NCBI RefSeq assembly: GCF_033971905.1
Contig: NZ_JALBUT010000004.1
Coordinates: 170,922-234,921, forward strand
Reading direction: 5' to 3'
Source: Intestinicryptomonas porci
GTDB lineage: Bacteria > Verrucomicrobiota > Verrucomicrobiia > Opitutales > Intestinicryptomonadaceae
Length of the DNA stretch: 64,000 nucleotides
Positions 17,101 to 25,684 of this stretch are shown here, piece after piece. The notes under the pieces were generated by a model. The model saw nothing but the letters and a program-made list of their open reading frames with translations, searched no databases and was not told the DNA's origin. The position numbers and the translations under genes are program-made. Position 1 is the first letter of the stretch. Each line of letters starts with the position of its first letter.

Positions 17101-17819
17101 TTTGAAACATCGTCCAATTTCTTGCCCGCGTACTTTGTGCGTTCCTGCTTGCGCTTTTCTTCCTTTTGGGAATCCGTCAATTTTTGCACAAATTCAGTCT
17201 TTGGCTTTATTCCCTTGAATGCGTCATCAGGCAAAGGCTTGATTTCAAGATCGTCAAATTCGGTTGAAATCCAGCTGCCGCCCAAAGTCACACCGCCGCT
17301 CGGAGCAAGGTCGGAGTTATTGTCGATAACGTCAATTCTCGGGAGAATTTCATCGCCCAAAAATACGCGTATGCGATTGCCGCAAACATCGATTCTCATT
17401 TTGTACCACTGCCCTACTTCGGGATGGAAACGCAAGGGGCGCGTAGCCAAAAACTCGTCGGTGCCCATGTACCCGAGGCGCATCAAATAGATTTGGTCGA
17501 GGAGTCCGCCCTTGATGCCCACGACGTAGCGGTCGAAGCGGTTATTGTTTCTAAACCCCGCCCAGATTTGCACTTGCTCGGCGTCTTTCGGCGCGCGCGC
17601 CTTGAAAGAAAACGAGTAATTTTTAAGCTCCTTGCCGCCAAAGCATGCGTAATTGTCTTTTGAAACCAAAACGCCGTTTGCAATCTTGGTTTCCCCTCTG
17701 CCAACCGTTTCAAGTTTTGAAGCGGATTTTGAAAAATCATTTTTGTAGGCAAGGTTGTCGGCAAATAAAAACCCCGAAACCAATGCCCCCCCGAACAATA
17801 GAAGAGATATTTTTTTCAT
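14139..17819 (-). CDS. large exported GH2 glycoside hydrolase with N-terminal laminin-G-like domain
   Basis: At 1226 residues this is far longer than a minimal GH2 enzyme. Order: signal peptide (MKKISLLLFGGALVSGFLFA), a jelly-roll domain resembling DUF1080/LamG modules (about 22-200), the GH2 sugar-binding domain (ISLDGDWLFMP to AGRNLIVVKV), an immunoglobulin-like domain, the TIM barrel from about 600 (FLYLNGRKFWLRGGNHIPF) and a long C-terminal part with a ThuA- or GATase-like stretch (VLVISGNVDISDEDAKALRSF). The acid/base is Glu near 695 in TTNNEMKFYD; the probable nucleophile is Glu near 796 in ISQEMSTG. GH2 covers beta-galactosidase, beta-glucuronidase and beta-mannosidase; the substrate cannot be read from sequence. 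It is monocistronic and divergent from prs. Confidence 0.85.
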   Translation of the reverse strand: MKKISLLLFGGALVSGFLFADNLAYKNDFSKSASKLETVGRGETKIANGVLVSKDNYACFGGKELKNYSFSFKARAPKDAEQVQIWAGFRNNNRFDRYVVGIKGGLLDQIYLMRLGYMGTDEFLATRPLRFHPEVGQWYKMRIDVCGNRIRVFLGDEILPRIDVIDNNSDLAPSGGVTLGGSWISTEFDDLEIKPLPDDAFKGIKPKTEFVQKLTDSQKEEKRKQERTKYAGKKLDDVSKPRTEISLDGDWLFMPEYQLNDKTKAVSTSVDDNNWHVMQVPSFWNPIRIWLHGETMKAANGHEAKGVSDKYYQSETDRCENYTFDYKKTGAAWYRQWVELPREIEGKHLELHFDAVSKTAEVYINGELAGSHIGMFGDFNVDATGKLKAGRNLIVVKVIRDIQGAAAQTSDAMENYYSSVRKDVGDNKDDKQANKEVVTDIPHCFYGDNPAGIWQPVKLVITDPVRIEDVFIKPSLDGASFELTAKNNSSKKTTFDIFANIADKSDGKSIFSAPVLKGQTLKAGEEKTFTFDVKNLKPKLWEPTTPNLYDFKFALSSGKNVLDSLNIVSGFRTFEARKDGFLYLNGRKFWLRGGNHIPFALRPNDEKLADKFMSLMKDGNVQITRTHTTPWNELWVSAADRNGIGISFEGTWSWLMIHSTPIPNDAVMNLWRTEWLQVIKKYRNHPSVLFWTTNNEMKFYDLDADLERAKKKFTIISDVTKETRKIDPTRPICFDSNYMHKNGLRRFGADFMSTVDDGDIDDNHAYYNWYDHTVFKFFNGEFQKSFKTEGRPLISQEMSTGYPNNETGHPTRSYQLIHQNPFTLIGYKAYDFANPDYFLKTQAFTTGELAETLRRTNEKASGIMHFAYMTWFRQCYDAENIEPYPTYFAMKRAMQPVLVSAELWGRNVYSGEKLHTRIYVVNDNEKGRALKPTVLNWSIDVAGKSLASGTVNFPEIEYYGRKYIEPEIKIPDVKGKVAAKLKLSLSEGGKVISQNWYDLNIAKKQWSVTPFKAKRDIVLLDGNDAKSQLDFLGVKYRKVNNVAELLKSKNSSVLVISGNVDISDEDAKALRSFQQKGGRILFLNSKEAAKKTYPEYITSWIIPTEGDIVVMEREDDPVFNGIGEMQLRYFNNNKREIPKACSATLKIVRNENVKELAGQMKIHAYIDGGKPEDRIKKIESMRGFPLIQINDGKGKALVSEMCTDKALTDPIAGRLLSNMLKVLAAE

Positions 17820-17980
17820 ACGATTGAGAAGTTAAAAATGTGGATATTTAATTCAAGCAAAAACTTTTATTAAAATCAGAAAAAACACTTAGCCTAAAAA
17901 CCGCGCCTTGTAAATCCAAAAATACCGGCCCATAAAATCGGACGCAAAAGCAAACGGCTCTCATTTGTCGGTTTTTAAAC

Positions 17981-18008
17981 TTGACCGAAAACGCAAAGCA
18001 AATAAATT
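17981..18008 (+). promoter_or_regulatory. promoter of prs
   Basis: TTGACC (17981-17986), 16-bp spacer, TAAATT (18003-18008). Expected start of transcription near 18015, leaving a short leader with AAAGGAA about 11 nt before the ATG. The tRNA-Ser promoter has the same -10 box and spacing. Confidence 0.55.
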
Positions 18009-18040
18009 GAAAAAAATAAGAATAAAGGAATTTTTTCCGT

Positions 18041-18997
18041 ATGAAAATAGACAACTTGAAAATATTTTCAGGGCGTGCAAACCCTGATTTGGCGAAGAAA
18101 ATATGCGCGCATCTCTCTGCGCCGCTCGGCTCTGTCGTGACTGAAACTTTCCCCGACAGCGAAACTTATGTTCAAATTCTCGACCATATCAGAGGCGACG
18201 ACGTTTTTATCATTCAGCCGACCTGCCGCCCCACAAACGACAATTTGATGGAGCTTTTGATAATGATTGACGCCGCCCGCCGCGCATCCGCATCGCGCAT
18301 CACGGCAGTTGTCCCCTTCTTCGGCTATGCCCGTCAAGACCGCAAGGACAAGCCCGGAGTCCCAATCACCTCAAAACTCGTGTCAAATCTGTTGGTTGCG
18401 GCAAAAATAGACAGAATTTTAACTCTCGACCTGCACGCCCAGCAAATACCCGGATTTTTCGACATACCCTGCGACCATCTCTATTCTTCGCCCGTTATTT
18501 ACGACTATTTGAAGAAGAACATGGACATTTCAAACCTCACCGTGTTTTCCCCCGATGTCGGCGGCTTAAAGCGCGCGCAAAGCTTTTCAAAGCTGTTTGA
18601 ATGCCCCCTCGGCTTCATCGCAAAACGCAGGGTTAGCGCGGAGCATGTCGAAGCTTCCAACCTCGTTGGGGAAGTTGAAGGCAAGGACATTCTGCTTGTT
18701 GACGACATGACGGAAACCGCAGGCACGCTCGTTGCGGCGGCAAAACTTTTGCGCGAAAGAAATCCGAAGTCGGTAAGAGCTGCGGTATCCCACGCCGTTT
18801 TGACGGACAAGGCTTACGAACGCCTTTCGGACGGGCTTTTGGACGAGTTAATTGTAACAGACTCCACTCCTCCGAGCCCCAAATACGCGGATTATCCGAT
18901 AACCGTTTTATCGGTAGCCCCGCTCTTGGCGGAAGCCATTTTGAGGGTGCACAACAATATGTCGGTTACTTCGCTTTTCAAAATCAAAGGCTTCTAA
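18041..18997 (+). CDS. prs: ribose-phosphate pyrophosphokinase (PRPP synthase)
   Basis: Makes PRPP from ribose 5-phosphate and ATP, feeding purine, pyrimidine, NAD, histidine and tryptophan synthesis. The 318-residue length is typical. Visible motifs: FPDSETYVQI, the flexible-loop region FGYARQDRKDKPG, DLHAQQIPGFF, and the PRPP-binding loop LLVDDMTETAGT. It heads a run with argS (3-bp gap) and the cobalamin adenosyltransferase gene. A recognisable promoter and a moderate Shine-Dalgarno sequence precede it. Confidence 0.97.
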   Translation: MKIDNLKIFSGRANPDLAKKICAHLSAPLGSVVTETFPDSETYVQILDHIRGDDVFIIQPTCRPTNDNLMELLIMIDAARRASASRITAVVPFFGYARQDRKDKPGVPITSKLVSNLLVAAKIDRILTLDLHAQQIPGFFDIPCDHLYSSPVIYDYLKKNMDISNLTVFSPDVGGLKRAQSFSKLFECPLGFIAKRRVSAEHVEASNLVGEVEGKDILLVDDMTETAGTLVAAAKLLRERNPKSVRAAVSHAVLTDKAYERLSDGLLDELIVTDSTPPSPKYADYPITVLSVAPLLAEAILRVHNNMSVTSLFKIKGF

Positions 18998-19000
18998 AAC

Positions 19001-20764
19001 ATGTCAAACATTTGGTTTCACCCTGCCAAGTCGATAGAAAAAATCGCAAGCTCGGTCGCGAAAGAATGCTTTGGAGGCGAATTTGACGCTTCCGTACGCG
19101 CCGCAGATCCGCGCTTTGCCGATTTCCAGATAAACGGCGCACTTCCATTTGCGAAAAAAGCAAAGAAAAATCCGCGCGAAATCGCCTCGAACTTTGTCGA
19201 AGAGCTGAAAAAAAGCGGTCGCTTTGACGAAAGCCTCGTTGAAATTTCAATCGCGGGTCCCGGATTTGTAAACTTCAAGCTCTCTGCCGAATTTCTCTTA
19301 AAGTGGCTTGGCAGATACAAGGGTGAAGCAGCTTTAAAAGACGCCGCAAAAAGTTTTTATAACGGCAAAAAAGTCGTGATAGACTTCCCGTCGCCAAATA
19401 CCGCGAAACAAATGCACGTCGGGCATTTGCGTCCGATGGTAATAGGCGAAACAATCCAAAGGCTTCTGCGCTTTTGCGGAGCCGACATGATTTGCGACAA
19501 CCATATCGGCGACTGGGGAACGAACTTCGGAATATTGATTTACGGCATAAAATCCGAAAACTACAAGCTTGACCCAGAAAACGAAAACGCGCTTGAAGAC
19601 TTGGAAAGAATGTACAAGGCGGGCTCTGCAAAGGCAAAGGAAGATCCGTCCTGCGCCGACGCCGCACGCGACGAGCTCGTAAAGCTTCAAAACGGGGACC
19701 CCGAAAACACCAAACTTTGGAACGACATCGTAAAAATAAGCAAAATTTCTTTCGACAAAATGTATGAAAGAATGTCGCTTACAATAGACACGACTTTGGG
19801 CGAAAGCTTTTACCGCGATAAAGTCGGCAGAATTTACGATGAACTTACCGAAATCGGTCTCGCATGCGAAGACCAAGGTGCGTTGGTTGTATTTTTGAAA
19901 GACCACGAAAGGTTTGCGAAACAGCCGTTTATCATACGCAAAAAAGACGGGGCTTCTAACTACGCTTCAACGGATTTGGCAACGGTTTTGTACAGGGTCG
20001 AACACTTCGGTGCGGAAGAAATTGTTTACGTCACCGACGGACGCCAGCAAGACCATTTCCAACAGCTGTTTTTGACGGTAGGAAAGTGGTTCGACGCAAA
20101 AGGATACCGCAAGCCCGAATTGCGCCATGTGTGGTTTGGCACAATTTTGGGAGAGGACGGCAAGGCAATCAAAACAAAAAGTGGCGAGCCTGTAAAATTG
20201 AAGTCTCTTTTGGACGAAGCAGTCGCAAGGGCTGAAAAAATCGTATTGGCGAAAACTCCCGACATGCCAAAAGACGAAATCAAAAAAATAGCCGAAACCG
20301 TCGGCGTCGGAGCATTGCGCTATGCGGACTTGTCGCAAAACCGTTCGGGCGACTATGTGTTCTCGTGGGATAAAATGCTCGCCTTTGAAGGCAATACCGC
20401 GCCCTACCTGCTTTATGCCGTCGCAAGAATACACTCGATTTTCCGCAAAATAGGAGTTCAAGAAAATTCCGATTTTGAAAACGATGCGGCAAATCTTGAA
20501 ACTCCGCAGGAAATCGAGCTTGCGCGAAAGCTTATCGCGCTTCCGGGCGTGTTTGACTTAACTCTCGCCGAATTGCGCCCCCACCTGCTCTGCACTTATT
20601 TATACGAGCTTGCGGGAGTTTTCTCAACTTTCTACAACGCAAACAAGGTGATAGTGGAAGACAAGGCGGTCATGGCAAAACGTCTGATGCTCTGTGCAAG
20701 AACGATGGAAATCCTCGAAACCGGGCTTAGACTTCTTGCGATAGAGCCTCTGCAAAAGATGTAA
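19001..20764 (+). CDS. argS: arginyl-tRNA synthetase
   Basis: Class I synthetase of 587 residues that charges tRNA-Arg. The N-terminal Arg-specific domain (about 1-115) is followed by the catalytic core with the HIGH-type motif SPNTAKQMHVGHLRP. The KMSKS loop is degenerate (EDGKAIKTKSGEPVKL), as is usual for ArgRS. The C-terminal DALR anticodon-binding domain begins near GNTAPYLLYAVARIHS. It begins 3 bp after prs and is followed 2 bp later by the cobalamin adenosyltransferase gene. Confidence 0.97.
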   Translation: MSNIWFHPAKSIEKIASSVAKECFGGEFDASVRAADPRFADFQINGALPFAKKAKKNPREIASNFVEELKKSGRFDESLVEISIAGPGFVNFKLSAEFLLKWLGRYKGEAALKDAAKSFYNGKKVVIDFPSPNTAKQMHVGHLRPMVIGETIQRLLRFCGADMICDNHIGDWGTNFGILIYGIKSENYKLDPENENALEDLERMYKAGSAKAKEDPSCADAARDELVKLQNGDPENTKLWNDIVKISKISFDKMYERMSLTIDTTLGESFYRDKVGRIYDELTEIGLACEDQGALVVFLKDHERFAKQPFIIRKKDGASNYASTDLATVLYRVEHFGAEEIVYVTDGRQQDHFQQLFLTVGKWFDAKGYRKPELRHVWFGTILGEDGKAIKTKSGEPVKLKSLLDEAVARAEKIVLAKTPDMPKDEIKKIAETVGVGALRYADLSQNRSGDYVFSWDKMLAFEGNTAPYLLYAVARIHSIFRKIGVQENSDFENDAANLETPQEIELARKLIALPGVFDLTLAELRPHLLCTYLYELAGVFSTFYNANKVIVEDKAVMAKRLMLCARTMEILETGLRLLAIEPLQKM

Positions 20765-20766
20765 AA

Positions 20767-21303
20767 ATGACCATTTCAACCAAAACGGGAGACGAAGGCA
20801 CATGCTCTCTGATGTTCGGGGAGAGGGTTTTGAAGTCGTCGCAAAGAGTCTCGGCATACGGGGCTGTTGACGAGCTTTGCTCCGCTTTGGGGACGGTTAA
20901 GGCGAATTCAAAATCGGCAGATTTCAAGTCTGAAATATCGGAAATTCAAAACGCGCTGATTATGCTTATGACCGAGCTTGCAACCTCGAACAAAAAATAC
21001 GGCAAGCTTGCCGAAAAGAACATAAAACTGCTTTCGGAAACAGACTTGAAAGCCGTCGAAAGCAAGGCTTCGCAAATTGAAAGCGACGGCGAAGTTTTCA
21101 AGGGATGGACGCTCGCGGGCGAAAATGTCTTGGACGCGGAGCTTAATATGGCGCGGACAATATGCCGAAGGGCGGAAAGGGAAATCGTCAAATTAAATTC
21201 CGAAGAGCCGCTTCCGCGAAAATTTATTTTGGCTTACATGAACAGGCTTTCCGACTTGCTTTATCTTTGGGGAGTTCTCGCGGCGAAAAATAAAATTTCT
21301 TAA
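20767..21303 (+). CDS. PduO-type cobalamin adenosyltransferase
   Basis: A 178-residue all-helical enzyme that transfers the adenosyl group of ATP to cob(I)alamin, giving coenzyme B12. The family hallmarks are the N-terminal ATP loop STKTGDEGTCSLMFG, the YGAVDELCSALG helix and, near the C-terminus, ARTICRRAEREIVKL with the conserved arginines, then NRLSDLLYLWG. It is tightly linked to argS and prs, probably only as a shared transcript. Its presence suggests the cell uses a B12-dependent mutase or similar enzyme, none of which is in this window. Confidence 0.92.
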   Translation: MTISTKTGDEGTCSLMFGERVLKSSQRVSAYGAVDELCSALGTVKANSKSADFKSEISEIQNALIMLMTELATSNKKYGKLAEKNIKLLSETDLKAVESKASQIESDGEVFKGWTLAGENVLDAELNMARTICRRAEREIVKLNSEEPLPRKFILAYMNRLSDLLYLWGVLAAKNKIS

Positions 21304-21330
21304 ACCGCCTAAAATCCCGATAGATTTAGT

Positions 21331-22200
21331 GTGGAAGAAAAAATAGCAATTTTCGGAGGCAGCGGATTTATCGGAAAAGAGCTTGCGCGTTTTTTAAAAA
21401 ATTCGGGGCATGAAGTCCTGTTGGCTGACCGTAAAAATCCCGAAAGCCCGCTTTATTGGAATGCAAAAAGCGGAATTTTAAGCAAAAAAATCCTCGAAAA
21501 CGCAACTGTAGTCATAAATCTTTCGGGTGAAAATATTTACGGACGGTGGACAAGCAGTAAAAAAAACGCAATTTTGTCAAGCAGAGTCTCTTCGACGGAA
21601 TTTATCGCAAAAGAAATACAGTCTTTGAACCGACCTCCAAAGGTGTTCATAACTGCATCGGCAACAGGCTATTACGGAGCAAATCCAAATTTTGAATGCG
21701 ATGAAAATTCCCCGAACGGCAACGGATTTCTCGCTTTTGTGTGCGCCCAAAACGAACAAGCCGCAAAAATTGCCTCGAACACGCGCGTAATCACGCTTCG
21801 GCAAGGTGTTGTCATAGGCAAAAACGGAGGAATGGTCAAAACATTAACTCCATTCTTTAAATGTTTTTTGGGCGCAAAAATTTCGGACGGAAACAACTAT
21901 ATGCCGTGGATTTCAATTCTCGATTTATTGAGAACATACGAATTTTTGATAAAAAACGAATTCATTTTCGGCGCGGTCAACGCAGTATCCCCTCTATATG
22001 CAAGAAATGCGGAATTTTCAGAAGCTCTTGCAAAATATTTGGATAGACCCCTGATGTTTTCCGTTCCCAAATGGATTATCCGCCTTTTTTTCGGAGAAAT
22101 GGCAAATGAGCTGATTTTATCAAATCAAAAGATTTTCCCCAAAAAACTTTTGGACGCAAATTTCAAATTCCATCAACCAAAAATAGAAGATGCACTCTGA
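21331..22200 (+). CDS. TIGR01777-type NAD(P)-binding epimerase-like protein
   Basis: A 289-residue short-chain dehydrogenase-like protein of the TIGR01777 (YfcH/SulA-like) group. The Rossmann loop is IFGGSGFIGKELARFL, followed by the group's NLSGENIYGRWTSSKK and the SATGYYG motif with its catalytic-type Tyr, and a C-terminal DUF1731-like part. Its physiological substrate is unknown. The start is GTG at 21331, fixed by the glycine-rich loop lying only seven residues in. It ends in TGA 2 bp before the convergent nagA stop, with no terminator between them. Confidence 0.85.
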   Translation: MEEKIAIFGGSGFIGKELARFLKNSGHEVLLADRKNPESPLYWNAKSGILSKKILENATVVINLSGENIYGRWTSSKKNAILSSRVSSTEFIAKEIQSLNRPPKVFITASATGYYGANPNFECDENSPNGNGFLAFVCAQNEQAAKIASNTRVITLRQGVVIGKNGGMVKTLTPFFKCFLGAKISDGNNYMPWISILDLLRTYEFLIKNEFIFGAVNAVSPLYARNAEFSEALAKYLDRPLMFSVPKWIIRLFFGEMANELILSNQKIFPKKLLDANFKFHQPKIEDAL

Positions 22201-22202
22201 AT

Positions 22203-23354
22203 TCAAGCCTTAAAGCAGAGTTTGCCGCCCGCAAAAACAGCCAAAATGCGTGCGTTTTCGTCCAAAAGCGCAAAGTCCGCCCAAAAGTTTTCCTTAATCC
22301 GCCCCACTCCGCTTAAATTAAGGCTTTCTGCGACGTTTTTAGAGGCGCATTCGGCAATCTTTAAAACATGCCCGCCTGTTATTTTCGCAAAATTTTTAAC
22401 GGCGTCGTTCATCTTTAAAACGCTGCCTGCCAAAGCTCCGCCATCGCAAAGCCTCGCTTTTCCGTTTTTTACCGCTACCTTTAATCCGCCTAAAGTAGAA
22501 ACGCCGTCTTTGAGCCACGATGCCCTCATAGAGTCGGTAATCAAAATAATTTTTTCAAAATTCTTTTTCGCAAACACAAGTTTTAGCATGTCTTCCGAAA
22601 GATGTTTTTTGTCGGCGATTATTTCAATCCATATATCGTCGAACAACAGCCCCGCCCCCGTAGAGCCTATATCGCGCGAAGTTATTTGGCTTTGGCGGTT
22701 CGCAAAATGCGTAATGCCTTTTAAGCCGAATTTCCGCGCGTTTGAAAACACGCCAAATCCCGCGGAAGAATGGGCGGAGCTTGGGAATATCCCCATATTA
22801 GAAATTTCCTTCAAGAAATTGCAGTCAAAGTCAAGCTCAGGCGCATAGGAAATTTTCTTTATCTTAAAAACATCGTTTAAATTTTTTACAAAGTCAATGT
22901 CGCAAGGCTTTAAAAATTCGGGATTTTGCGCGCCCGCCATTTTCGGATTTACAAACGGACCTTCCAAATGTATCCCCAAGAGCCTCGGCATCGACGAAAA
23001 ATTCGCCTCTTCGTATTTTTTTGCGCATTCAAAGGATTTTTTCAGCGTTTCAAAAGGCAGGGAAAGCGTTGCGGGCAAAATTCCCGTTACGCCCTCTTTT
23101 AATTTTAATTTTGCAATCTCGTAAAGCGCATCAAAATCGCCGTCGCAAAAATCAAAGCCCCCCGCGCCGTGAAAATGGCAGTCGATGAATCCCGCGCTCA
23201 AAAACGCGCCACCCGCGTCGAAAACCGACTCTGCATTTTCGTCGATTTTTCTTGAAATGCGGGCAATTTTTCCGCCGTTTACGGAAATATCCGAAGGGCA
23301 AAATTCGTCAAATTCGTTTTTCAAAACGGCGTTTTTTATGATTAAATCATTCAT
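22203..23354 (-). CDS. nagA: N-acetylglucosamine-6-phosphate deacetylase
   Basis: Converts GlcNAc-6-P to glucosamine-6-P in amino-sugar catabolism and cell-wall recycling. The 383-residue amidohydrolase shows GFIDCHFHGAGG at the start of the barrel, the metal-binding Glu in GIHLEGPF, His in SSAHSSAG and THFANR, and the catalytic Asp in LITDSMRA. No nagB, nagC or GlcNAc transporter is adjacent. The gene is divergent from a GH92 mannosidase gene, 110 bp away, which links amino-sugar use with glycan trimming by position only. Confidence 0.93.
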   Translation of the reverse strand: MNDLIIKNAVLKNEFDEFCPSDISVNGGKIARISRKIDENAESVFDAGGAFLSAGFIDCHFHGAGGFDFCDGDFDALYEIAKLKLKEGVTGILPATLSLPFETLKKSFECAKKYEEANFSSMPRLLGIHLEGPFVNPKMAGAQNPEFLKPCDIDFVKNLNDVFKIKKISYAPELDFDCNFLKEISNMGIFPSSAHSSAGFGVFSNARKFGLKGITHFANRQSQITSRDIGSTGAGLLFDDIWIEIIADKKHLSEDMLKLVFAKKNFEKIILITDSMRASWLKDGVSTLGGLKVAVKNGKARLCDGGALAGSVLKMNDAVKNFAKITGGHVLKIAECASKNVAESLNLSGVGRIKENFWADFALLDENARILAVFAGGKLCFKA

Positions 23355-23464
23355 AATCCGTAAAAAAGTAAAATTCCATGCCGCGATTTTTGCAATTTTT
23401 TATTTGCGCTCATATTCTAAAAGTTTATCTTTCATATAAAAAAGTCCATACTTAAATTAAAAAA

Positions 23465-25642
23465 ATGAAAATATTTAAAACCGCAATTTATTGGATTGCC
23501 GCCCTTTCGGCGTCAGCGCTTTCGGCAGGCGAAAAAACAGACTTCGTAAATCCGTTTATCGGCACAGCCTACACGGGGCACGCGCTTCCGGGAGCCTGCG
23601 TGCCGTTCGGGCTTGTGCAGGCGTCTCCCGACACGGGCAACAGCTCATGGAAATACTGCTCGGGCTACAACTATGACGACAACAAAATTTACAGGTTTTC
23701 ACAAACGCACCTAAACGGCACGGGCGTCGCCGACTTGGGGGACGCCGCCATAATGCCGCTTCTAAAATGCGCAAAAACCGAAAACTTCCGCAGCTCTTTC
23801 GACAAGAAAAACGAAAAGGCAAGCCCCGGGTATTACAGCGTCTATCTAAACGATGCAAAGGCGTTTGTTGAAATCACCGCAACGGAAAGAGTCGCCGTTT
23901 ACAGAATTATTTTTGACGATCCGCAAAAGGCAATGCTTCTTTTTGACAATCAGTACGGACTGATTTCGGGCGAAAAAACCTTCACCTATAACACAGTTTC
24001 GGGCAAGGTGAATTTTGAATCTCCCAAACTCATTACCGGCGAGAGAAAAACCAAGATGTGGGTTTCGAGGGAAGTTTACTTCGCCGCCTCTTTCAGCTCC
24101 GAAATAAAAGAAAAAAAGCTTCTGCCGAAAATCCGCGATGATGAAAAGTCGGAGCGTTATGCGCTTGAATTCAACTTGCCCGAAAGCGGGGAGCTAATCG
24201 TAAAAATCGCAATTTCAACCACGGGAATAGATGGCGCAAAGAAAAATTTGCAGGCGGAAGCCCAAAACCTGTCCTTCGACCAAATTCAAAAAAATTCGCG
24301 CGATAAATGGGAAAAACTGCTGTCCAAAATAGACGCAAAAGGAGACAAGGCGCAGCTTGAAAATTTCTACACGAGCCTATACCGCAATTTTATCCAGCCA
24401 AACAACATCGCCGATGTTGACGGAATGTACAGGGGCGCGGACGGCAAAGTCGCAAAAGCCCCGAACGGAGCGTACTATTCGACCTTTTCACTTTGGGATA
24501 CTTTCAGGGCGTCGCATCCGCTATACACCATTTTGACTCCCGAAAAAGTGGAGGATTTCGCACAATCCATGCTTCTACACTTCGATGCGTTTGGAAAACT
24601 CCCAAAATGGACGCTCTGGGGGCAGGAAAATTACTGCATGATTGCAAACCACTCCATCGCAGTCCTTGCTGAAGCGAACGAAAAAGGCATAAAAATAGAC
24701 CTGCCAAAGGCTTTGAAAGCGGCAATAAAAACTTCCGATTTCGGCGATGACTATGAAAAACTCGGCTACTTTCCTTTCGACCAAAAGCGCGGGGCGTCGG
24801 TTGCGAGAACCTTGGAATGCGCCTATGACGACTATTGCGTTTATCTCCTGGCAAGAGCAGCGGGCAATAAAAACGAGTCGGAACGCTTTTTGAAACGCTC
24901 GAAGTTTTACAAAAATCTCTTTGATAAATCTACCGGCTTTATGCGCGGCAAGGATTCAAACGGCAACTGGCGGGAGCCTTTCGACGAATTTAAATTTCCC
25001 AACGGGGGCGGTTGCGGAAGAGACTATATAGAGGGCAACGCCCTGCAATACTCTTGGCACGTCAACCAAGATTTCGACGGGCTGATAAAGCTTTTCGGCG
25101 GCAATGAAAAAACCGCCATGGCTCTTGAAAAACTCTTTTCGGCGGACGAACACAAAGAAGATGCGGGGCATTCGGACGATGCCACGGGAAGAATCGGTCA
25201 GTACGCGCACGGCAACGAGCCGAGCCACCATGTGATATACTCTTTCAGCCTGCTTGGAAAGCCGCACCGCACGCAGGAGCTTGTCCGCGAGGTATTCGAC
25301 AAGTTTTACATAAACAAGCCCGACGGGCTTTGCGGCAACGACGACTGCGGGCAGATGAGCGCATGGCATATTTTTAGCGCAATGGGCTTTTATCCGTTCA
25401 ATCCCGCGTCGGCGGAATACGTTTTGGGCGCTCCGCAAATACCCGAAGCGCAAATAAATCTTCCCAACGGAAAAACATTTAAAATGTACGCAAAAAACCT
25501 CTCCCCGAAAAACAAGTACGTCAAAAAAGCGACTTTAAACGGAGTTGAAATAAAGAACGCAAAAATCTCGCATTCCGACATCTTAAACGGCTCTACGCTC
25601 GTTTTTGAAATGTCCGACAAGCCCGATCTGCAAAAGGAATAA
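23465..25642 (+). CDS. exported GH92 family alpha-mannosidase (second copy)
   Basis: A 725-residue protein with a signal peptide (MKIFKTAIYWIAALSASALSA). This copy follows the canonical GH92 pattern more closely than the one at 8.2 kb: VNPFIGTAYTGHALPGACVPFG, SGYNYDDNKIYRFSQTHLNG, SLWDTFRASHPL, HGNEPSHH near residue 582 and GNDDCGQMSAWH near 623, the last holding the catalytic-base acidic pair. GH92 members remove terminal alpha-linked mannose, calcium-dependently. The gene heads a run with a PfkB sugar kinase 42 bp downstream. A possible promoter TTGCGC-16 bp-TATCTT lies at 23404-23431. Confidence 0.93.
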   Translation: MKIFKTAIYWIAALSASALSAGEKTDFVNPFIGTAYTGHALPGACVPFGLVQASPDTGNSSWKYCSGYNYDDNKIYRFSQTHLNGTGVADLGDAAIMPLLKCAKTENFRSSFDKKNEKASPGYYSVYLNDAKAFVEITATERVAVYRIIFDDPQKAMLLFDNQYGLISGEKTFTYNTVSGKVNFESPKLITGERKTKMWVSREVYFAASFSSEIKEKKLLPKIRDDEKSERYALEFNLPESGELIVKIAISTTGIDGAKKNLQAEAQNLSFDQIQKNSRDKWEKLLSKIDAKGDKAQLENFYTSLYRNFIQPNNIADVDGMYRGADGKVAKAPNGAYYSTFSLWDTFRASHPLYTILTPEKVEDFAQSMLLHFDAFGKLPKWTLWGQENYCMIANHSIAVLAEANEKGIKIDLPKALKAAIKTSDFGDDYEKLGYFPFDQKRGASVARTLECAYDDYCVYLLARAAGNKNESERFLKRSKFYKNLFDKSTGFMRGKDSNGNWREPFDEFKFPNGGGCGRDYIEGNALQYSWHVNQDFDGLIKLFGGNEKTAMALEKLFSADEHKEDAGHSDDATGRIGQYAHGNEPSHHVIYSFSLLGKPHRTQELVREVFDKFYINKPDGLCGNDDCGQMSAWHIFSAMGFYPFNPASAEYVLGAPQIPEAQINLPNGKTFKMYAKNLSPKNKYVKKATLNGVEIKNAKISHSDILNGSTLVFEMSDKPDLQKE

Positions 25643-25684
25643 AATTGTATTGAAAAAAAACGCATTTGATTTAGCTTAAAAAAA

